The notes beneath the pieces are model-generated. The model had not been told where the DNA came from. It searched no databases and was given only the letters and a program-made list of their open reading frames with translations. Positions 60,803 to 64,000 of a stretch of 64,000 bases of DNA are shown one piece after another. Position 1 is the stretch's first letter, and the number at the start of each line of letters is the position of its first letter. Source of the stretch: Telmatactis stephensoni. Lineage: Eukaryota; Cnidaria; Anthozoa; Actiniaria; Isophelliidae. The stretch is from NCBI GenBank assembly GCA_029948255.1, contig JALIZF010001726.1:1-64000 (forward strand). Reading direction: 5' to 3'. The position numbers and the translations under genes are program-made.

Positions 60803-60929
60803 AGTCGCAATCCAACAAAGAAAATTAACTTCAAAATGAGCATGCGTAATGGATTGCAAGAATCGCAAATTCGTGACAGTTCTACAACGGTCGACAAAAA
60901 CACGGAAGAATCCAACAATAGCGACTTCA

Positions 60930-61035
60930 AAACTAAGTCTTCCGATTGAAGTAACCATTTCTCCTGCTCTTTTTGGTACTTCCGGTAGACGCATGTACCA
61001 TTTGTCGGAAGTCAAGTTTCCTGTTCATTCTTAAC
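60930..61035 (+). repeat. Copy 2 of a dispersed repeat
   Basis: Partner of 59164-59290. It ends about 190 bp beyond the stop codon of the right-hand gene. Confidence 0.7.
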
Positions 61036-61227
61036 GTAACTTACAAATTTCCAACTGGATGGAGTGGTTTAAATGGCAAGTACCCTAGAGCATAGCAGCT
61101 TACAAAAACCAACATCAATTGGGGAGTATTGTAGAGTGTTGTATTTGTGTCAACCGCTGTAGGTAAGCTACTAAAAGATGAAGTGCATCAAATCTGATAT
61201 TAACCTAAGTATTTCGCAGGAACCTCG

Positions 61228-62547
61228 TCATAGCACAGTATTATCACTTCCTGTAGAGATAGGTCGTTCGTTCTTCTTAGGACTATCACTACTACTACTA
61301 CTATCGGTACTTAATAACCATGTCTCGTCTTCCAGTGGATTTACGTCTTCAGCTTGTGATTTAGGTTTTTCTTCGTCTTTCTCTGGTGTTGTTGCCACAG
61401 GTTTGTCATGGTGGTCAGCGGTTGTTTCTGTTGTAGTTTGGTCAACTTGTTTATCTTCTACGTGAATAGGCGTGTCTTTGTGTGGGGGAGTATCTTCTTT
61501 GGATTCTTTAGAGGAAGTTTTTCTGGATGGCAAGCGAAACGGTGACATACTGAAACATAACAAAGGAAATTGAGAAACGTTCGGTGGTTTCTATAGAAAA
61601 ATATCCAACTTTGGCCGCCCATAACTTTAAGGCGCTATTTATCGAAATTACTTCAAAATTTCAATTTGTACTAACTGGTGTGCTGTTTTTAAAATTTAAA
61701 TATTATATTTTTGTTTTTGTTGAATTAAAATTTTAAATCTCACGAAACACCTGCAAAGAGCCCATTGAAGAACAAAAAAGACAATGAAATATGCCATGCA
61801 ACACGATGAGCAATGACAAAAGCAGCAGCAGCAGCAGCAACAACAACAACAACAGTGATACTACCAGTGACACGAATTCAACATTTACAACAGCAAAAAT
61901 GGACACAGACTCAACCCCATCCGCACTAGCCTCATTATTACTGAGGTCGGGAGTCATCAGTTGTGCATCCACTCATGCGTTTCCATTTTGCAACGAACAA
62001 TTTTAGACGCGTTTTGGCCTTCTGTCACGCTAACAGTGTTTTCCTCGTATTTATCCAGCTTTCATAACGATATCAGTCACAGTGAATTTACCTTTTCTGA
62101 GGACTTTCCTCCCCTGATTTCTCTTTTACAGTTTTTTCAACACTATCTTCTTTCTCCTCGTTGATACTATCCTTTCTCGTCGTCTTGAACTCTTCCTTTG
62201 CCTCTTCACTCCCTGATGGCTTGTATTCAAAACTGTACTTTCTTGGTAAAGACCGAGTGGCGGTAGCACTAGGTGACCACGGTTTAGGGAGGGTAGCAGC
62301 ACGTGTAATAGGGGACATGGGTTTACTGTCTGACTTGATATGTTCAGTTTCTGTATTTATTGGTGCTGGAGGTGGTTTGTGTGGTGATTTGGGGCTTCGT
62401 TTTGGACTTGGCATGTCTCGCTTGACCCATAAATTAGCATCTTGTTCGTCTGTGGAAAGACAAAAAATCACAGAATAACGTCCATATGATGATCTGAAAG
62501 CAAACAGACAAACAAACGAACGAAGGAGCAGACGGACAAACAAACCA

Positions 62548-62601
<54 letters not shown>

Positions 62602-64000
62602 CAACCAACCTGGTTTAACTTTAAGTTTAAGCTTTTCTCTTTTTTCTTTCGTTGTTTCATCTTCGTGTACCCCACCATCAACACTCTCTCCTATTTCTTC
62701 TCCAAGTTTCAACACACCAACTACTGGTGTCGGTTCTTCCTTTTTCATTTCTATTGGCTTCTCTTCTTTCTTTTTCTCTTCTTTCTTTTTCTCTTCCTTC
62801 TTTTCTTCCTGTTCCTTGTCTTCTTTTTTGTCCCGTGGTTTAGCTTGTGGTTTGGGAGGAGTCTGGGACGAGGCACGTGGTCTCTTAATTGACGATGGTC
62901 GTACCAGGCCTTCTTCACTGACTTGTTCACTCTCGCCTGTTGGAACTCTGGGGCGAGTAACCGGAGGTAAATCTTCATTACGAGTGACTTTTGATTCCGT
63001 GTCAGGTTTATGCTGTAAAGAGAAATGAATGTTTTAACACAGGTCAAGCTATCCAGTAATGCAATTTCCATGACTCTATAAACGAACGACATGCTATGGA
63101 GTTTCGAATGTTCAGAGACAAGGACATCGGAAATGGTCATTGTGTGACACGATATGTGTGGCGATACCACGTGTGACACGATATGTGTGGTGATACCACG
63201 TGTGACACGATATGTGTGGCGATACCATGCATCAGCATGTTAACCATGAAAACCACTACGTTAAAAGAGTATTTACCCGACTTTCAGCCGACGGTCGTCG
63301 TGCTGGTTTTGGTACAGTCTCTGGTGGAACCTGAAAGTCAGACGAAATTATACATGGTGAACGATTATTTTAACAGCTATCATACTACCGTAACCAATCT
63401 CCAATGATCACGTTTTTCGTAGTAACCAAGAAGTCATGTATTTTAGTCTTATAGTAGTTTTCATATGATAGTGAAGAACGCCGTGCAGTATCGTGTCGTG
63501 TCGCGTCATGCCGTGCAGTACTGTCTCGTATCGTGCCGTCCCCTGTCGGTCCGTGTCGTATCGTGCCGTGCCATGTTGTACCGTCCCGTGTCATATCGTG
63601 CCATGTTGTACCGTCCCGTGTCGTGTCATGCCATGTTGTACCGTCCCGTGTCGTATCGTGCTATGTTGTACCGTGTCGTGTCGTGCTACGTCGTACAGTC
63701 CCGTGCCGTGTCGCAGCATTTTCATTAGTCAACGTTGATCCAAAACGCAGAGACACGTCAACCAGCAACACGACACGACACCAACTTCTTCACAGTCATA
63801 TTAAAACCGCTCTATCTAAACCTCTCCACGAAAATAATTTGGTTTTGAGTTTTCGCTGCAGGGAGGTACATATACACTAACTTTACCTTGGTTCCCACAC
63901 TGCCAGTCCTCTCTTGCCTCATCTTCATCTCAGCTAGCAAACCCGCCCCACCCATCCCCGCCATACCAACTCCAAACTTAGGGGGTCCACGAACAGGCGA
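61228..64000 (-). CDS. Unidentified gene, last five exons (disordered Lys/Ser/Pro-rich tail)
   Basis: Exons: 63897-64000 (continues past the edge), 63278-63330, 62610-63012, 62092-62449, 61228-61549 with a stop. Boundaries are good GT/AG and phases join. The tail opens KFGVGMAGMGGAGLLAEMKM, then VPPETVPKPARRPS, RPSSIKRPRASSQTPPKPQ, a long Lys/Glu run, KRSPKSPHKPPPAP, Ser-rich basic segments and a final STDSSSSDSPKK. It has no folded domain, so it is probably the C-terminal tail of a scaffold or cytoskeletal regulator. The LLAEMKM helix and the SIKRPR basic patch recall actin or capping-protein regulators of the CARMIL and CapZIP type, but this is a weak impression. The start and main domains lie right of the window. 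Confidence 0.8.
61821..61856 (+). repeat. AGC/AAC triplet repeat
   Basis: Six AGC units followed by about five AAC units, in the intron between 61549 and 62092. Confidence 0.85.
62548..62599 (+). repeat. GACA microsatellite next to a splice donor
   Basis: About 13 GACA units leading into 'aaccaaccaac' and the exon at 62610. In sense the donor reads GTTGGTTGG and continues into TGTC repeats. Confidence 0.85.
63146..63227. repeat. 29-bp tandem repeat, 2.8 units
   Basis: Unit 'gacacgatatgtgtgg(c/t)' plus 'gataccacgtgt', three nearly identical copies in the intron between 63012 and 63278. Confidence 0.85.
63485..63716. repeat. 30-bp minisatellite of CGTGTCG-type units
   Basis: Clear 30-bp units 'atgttgtaccgtcccgtgtc' plus a variable 'gtatcgtgcc' (63573-63680), with a degenerate GTCGTGCC-like tract on each side. 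Intron between 63330 and 63897. ORFs over it are artefacts. Confidence 0.85.

Larger units (their letters stand above)
57550..61227. other. Intergenic region between ITFG1 start and the right-hand gene
   Basis: Should hold the ITFG1 promoter and the 3' UTR of the gene at 61228-64000. Apart from the elements listed separately (tRNA-like boxes, three inverted-repeat elements, a dispersed repeat pair), nothing was recognised. No ORF has a recognisable product. Confidence 0.5.

Noticed and set aside
63465..63880. ORFs with repeated CRVMPC/VVSCHVVPS
   Set aside because: Translation of the 30-bp minisatellite in an intron.
1..64000. Operon-like co-regulation of the four minus-strand genes
   Set aside because: Spacing of 2-4 kb, unrelated functions and no trans-splice signal recognised.

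Overview
The window is animal nuclear DNA, AT-rich and intron-dense. Coding exons of roughly 20 to 350 bp, with GT/AG boundaries, are separated by introns full of hairpin elements and tandem repeats. Gene content and intron density fit an invertebrate. An anthozoan cnidarian (coral or sea anemone) is my best guess, but this is inference: no lineage marker proves it. No bacterial, phage or organellar sequence was seen.

Layout: four multi-exon genes all lie on the minus strand, so transcription runs right to left. From right to left: (1) 64000-61228, the last five exons of a gene encoding a disordered Lys/Ser/Pro-rich tail, not firmly identified; (2) 57549-50268, a complete ITFG1 (T-cell immunomodulatory protein / linkin) gene, 20 exons and about 623 residues; (3) 47924-22067, an essentially complete CPSF1 (CPSF160) gene with 39 located exons and one short internal segment not located; (4) 20008 to beyond base 1, an FHOD-family formin, from its N-terminus into the FH2 domain, cut by the left edge.

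Two single-exon genes sit inside CPSF1 introns. One is a rhodopsin-like GPCR (26950-25961, minus strand). The other is an unrecognised 354-residue protein on the opposite strand (32357-33421), with three copies of an amphipathic helix resembling the PKA-docking helix of A-kinase anchoring proteins. That gene is the most novel coding feature here.

The most unusual structural feature is repeated copying of exon ends. The 3' end of CPSF1 exon 29, with its splice donor, occurs eight times in tandem (30868-31610) with a 189-bp dimeric higher order. The 3' end plus donor of CPSF1 exon 6 is duplicated once, with an in-frame stop. A 59-bp exon/donor segment of the FHOD gene is duplicated without a mismatch. 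Tandem repeats also directly abut two further splice donors. The remaining non-coding DNA holds at least a dozen inverted-repeat (MITE or foldback) elements in several families, a tRNA-headed SINE, tRNA-like fragments, a roughly 400-bp AAAAG/GAAA microsatellite, and a roughly 1.4-kb block of micro- and minisatellites just upstream of CPSF1.

The four large genes serve separate cell functions (actin assembly, mRNA 3'-end processing, a membrane adhesion protein, unknown). Nothing suggests they work as one pathway.
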